Assembly: GCF_000237925.1 (NCBI RefSeq)
Contig: NC_031498.1
Span: forward strand, 17,493,004 to 17,557,003
DNA: 64,000 bases
Direction: 5' to 3'
Source of the DNA: Schistosoma mansoni
Taxonomy: Eukaryota > Platyhelminthes > Trematoda > Strigeidida > Schistosomatidae
Shown: positions 61,226 to 64,000 of the stretch, in pieces
Numbering within the stretch: position 1 is the stretch's first letter
How the letters are laid out: every line of letters begins with the position of its first letter
Made by a program: the position numbers and the translations under genes
Notes under the pieces: generated by a model
Database searches by the model: none
What the model was told of the DNA's origin: nothing
What the model saw: only the letters and a program-made list of their open reading frames with translations

Positions 61226-63065
61226 TAACCGGAGATTCGTTTCTATAGTACTAATAATAATATGAACAACGAATGAAGTAAATCAAGATGTTGAATATTA
61301 AATATTTGTTTATTTTTATGTTTGTACATTGTATGTGGATAAGAGAACAATAAAATAGACAACAAGGTCATTCTCGTGGCAGTAGTTTTGATACTTTTCA
61401 CAGTTGATTATTTATTATAGTTTGAATAATATTTAAACTTTATCAAACGAAGCGGTAATTGTATTGTTCAAAGTTTTTAGATACATAATTTATAAATCTA
61501 ACATTTTGTTAGTAAACATTATTGAAAGATTGAAACTTACTGTAAATGACAATTTTTCAATCATTATCTATAATCGGTTTATGATTTCAATGGAAAGTAA
61601 CGATTTCCACAACCCCTTACTAGCAATTGTAATCTGATAATTTGAAGTAAATTTTTAAAAGTTCATTAAGTAAGTGAAGTTTTTTCATTAAGTACGATCC
61701 TTGGAAAAAGTTGTAAGTTTTAGAGTCATCCCAGTACCCTGTTGTCATGTACAAGGATACAATGATATTTATCCATGAAATGATAAAAAAATTGATTGGT
61801 CAACTTATAAAAATGAGTATAATGGATAATGTAAATTTAGTACTTCTATAAAACGTTTGGCAGTAGTACAGTTCCACTTTGAAATAAATCATTTTTTCAA
61901 GCTGTTTATGAAAAATTGAATCTCTTGCTCATATTATGTAGGTCAGTAGCTTAACAATGGAAATTAAGACACAAGACACGGATACAGGTTCGAACTGAAA
62001 TGAAAAGCCACTAGTAGGAATTATTTGTATATGCAGTAGAATATGGTAAGCCCATTGGATTATTATTTTTTTTATTATTTGTCTACTTTCTCTAATTTAT
62101 ATATTTAATCCACTACGTAAAATTATGTGGGAGTTTGATTGAACGAATGTTTGCACATACATTTTTATCCAATCTCCCATTGGTTGTTTGATTACACAGG
62201 CAATCAGTAACTTACCCCAAATCTCTCTCTCTCTCTCCCTCTCTCTCTCTCTCTATATATATATATAGACACTATTATTACTATTGTTATTATTATTATT
62301 ATTTTTCCCTGAGTGCTGGCAGATTTTTACTAATTATTAACAATGTACTATCCGTAAAACTGGTGATCTGGCCTTTTGAATACTCTCGAATAAATTCATA
62401 ATACAACTGTGAGATTCGATCTGTTTAAATACTGAGTTAAAAGGATGTTGTTTATTGGAATCATGCAGAGAGTAATTAGCCTCTACAAGAAACTAAGTAT
62501 ATTTTGACATACCTTTTTAAATTAAAATTTATTCTAGTATCTGTTACAGAAAATTTGACTACAGTCTTTGAGCAGAGAAGTTGTAGTTATTATCAGTTAT
62601 CATATATCCTGTTTTATATCTGGGTTCACACAAATCTGTATTCGTGACTAATTTGTCTTGAAACTTTGAACTCCCATATGAATGTTTATTTAAATAAATT
62701 TATGAGTATATAAAGACAAACTATGCAATCTCTTCAAGGGACATGTTTCTTATTTATGAAACTAGATATGACTTCATATTGTCAATCAACAGTATGGTAC
62801 TTCTAAATTCTAAAAAACAAGTAGAATGTTCAATAATATTTCTAGTCTCGAAAGAAAATGAACTTAAACCAACTAGTTAAACAATTAAAATGTAATTTTG
62901 TTATAGGAATTCGTTGACTTTCTCAAATTGACGTTGAGGCTGCTTGCCGATGTGAAAATCAAGGTAACATTAATTAAGTTATCCTGTGGAAAGATTACAA
63001 TACAGATAAAATCATCTATATGAAGTAGAAATGTTCATTTATTATAGTAAATATTTTACATAGAG
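61224..63065. other. Unassigned stretch with microsatellites
   Basis: Holds a compound (CT)n(AT)n repeat at about 62223-62268 and a (TTA)n run at 62273-62303. No gene recognised. Confidence 0.5.
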
Positions 63066-63069
63066 TTAC

Positions 63070-63520
63070 TTAATAATCTGTACACGCCTACTGTATGGGG
63101 CGGAGACGTGGAGAACTACGAAAGTCATCATCCAAAAGATACAAGTGTTTATCAACAGTTGTCTACACAAGATACTTTGGATCCGATGGCCAGACACTAT
63201 CAGCAACAAGTTATTGTGGGAGACAACAAACCAGATTCCATTGGAGTAAGAAATCAGGAAGAAGCGCTGGAAGTGGATAGGGCACACTTTGAAGAAATCA
63301 CCCAATTGTGTCACAAGACAAGCCCTCACATGGAATCCTGAAGGTCAAAGGAGAAGAGGAATACCAAAGAACACATTACGCCGAGAAATAGAGACAGAAA
63401 TGAGAAGAATGAACAAAAACTGGATAGAACTAGAAAGGAAGGCCCAGGACAGAGTGGGTTGGAGAACTCTGGTCGGCGGCCTATGCTCCATTGGGAGTAA
63501 CAGGCGAAAGTAACTAAGTA
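63070..63520 (+). mobile_element. 5'-truncated RTE LINE
   Basis: About 450 bp, plus strand, from the LLYGAETW region (GGGGCGGAGACGTGGAGAAC) to the tail. The final 74 codons are open and end [12 protein letters not shown] as in the intact copy; a frameshift separates them from the upstream part. Ends GTAACTAAGTAA. Confidence 0.88.
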
Positions 63521-63714
63521 ATTTTTCTTCGTTTTATCAATGAACTCCGAGGATATGCTTAAATAAATCACAATAAAAAAATTGTTTGTGTATAATATTT
63601 CATGAAAACTCCAATAATCGTGATTATGAAAACACATTTCTTTTCAAATATTAGTCGGTTAGAAAGATGATATTTATTGATAATTGTAAGTATTATCTTT
63701 TTAATCTGATTCTC

Positions 63715-63920
63715 TCTAGCCAATAAATTCTGCTTGGGGTGTTGAGATCATGTCAGGTTCACCTGCTTACCCACTCTTAGTCTGTCTGATAGACGTCCTG
63801 ATTTCTTCGATCGTTAGTGAAGTGACATCTGAACAAAGATCTGTGTGTGCCGCTTCGATGGCTACTGCTTCAGTGGTTTGAAGGACATTGAGTTTGACAG
63901 GCTTTGTCAAAAGTTACTGA
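63715..63920 (-). mobile_element. Old RTE LINE fragment
   Basis: The minus strand encodes IEAAHTDLCSDVTSLTIEE and IRTSIRQTKSG, the block before the reverse transcriptase of the RTE element ([19 protein letters not shown] in the intact copy), with a stop after KSG. It may continue to the end of the window. Confidence 0.65.
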
Positions 63921-64000
63921 CCCGAGAAATAATTGAAAAGGAATGTTTCATAATTTCACTCTGGCCAGTTTGCACTAAATGGGCCAAAATCAAGCTGTTC

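Noticed and set aside
1-64000. CRISPR arrays, bacterial operons, rRNA genes
   Set aside because: None seen; the window is eukaryotic with spliced genes and retroelements.

Overview
The window looks like a blood fluke (Schistosoma-type trematode) genomic scaffold. It is AT-rich, its genes are split into small exons by long repeat-filled introns, and its repeats are typical of schistosomes: an RTE-clade (SR2-like) LINE, CR1-like LINEs, a Penelope-like element, LTR-element fossils, and tRNA-derived short elements carrying hammerhead ribozyme motifs. The species cannot be fixed from sequence alone.

Two host genes can be reconstructed exon by exon, both on the minus strand. (1) Positions 25149 to 5438 hold an endoglycoceramidase-like GH5 glycosidase: four exons, 1599 coding bases, every splice phase compatible, 532 residues with signal peptide and both catalytic Glu. 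Its introns hold an intact RTE LINE with a 13-bp target duplication (15.2-18.4 kb) and a 5.1-kb Penelope-like element with inverted terminal arms (7.6-12.8 kb). Direct repeats lie on both sides of the gene (2.9-4.3 kb and 25.6-27.1 kb), about 1.03 kb of them identical. (2) Positions 50364 to 46028 hold exons 1-5 of a GPI-type alkaline phosphatase. The only exon that can complete it, with the correct phase, lies out of order at 54764-54381, next to a second, partial exon 3. This means either a tandem duplication with a deletion or a misassembly around the 200-N gap at 44024-44223.

Two lesser coding signals are a pair of sushi/CCP exons (38.3-37.9 kb, minus) and an unidentified candidate terminal exon (51.74-51.48 kb, minus).

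The rest is repeats and unassigned AT-rich DNA: CR1-like LINE fragments (27.9-28.6, 33.5-34.7 kb), a broken Ty3/Gypsy piece (28.6-29.4 kb), a young non-coding LTR element (39.6-42.1 kb) beside an older relative, an LTR-type fossil (56.2-57.3 kb), truncated RTE pieces (50.7, 53.1, 58.1, 63.1, 63.7 kb), and hammerhead-bearing SINEs. The most interesting pattern is that the hammerhead SINEs repeatedly occur as inverted (fold-back) pairs: 11.8, 20.8, 37.1 and 60.4 kb. A 249-bp fold-back made only of Penelope-element ends, with its own target duplication, sits in the alkaline phosphatase region.
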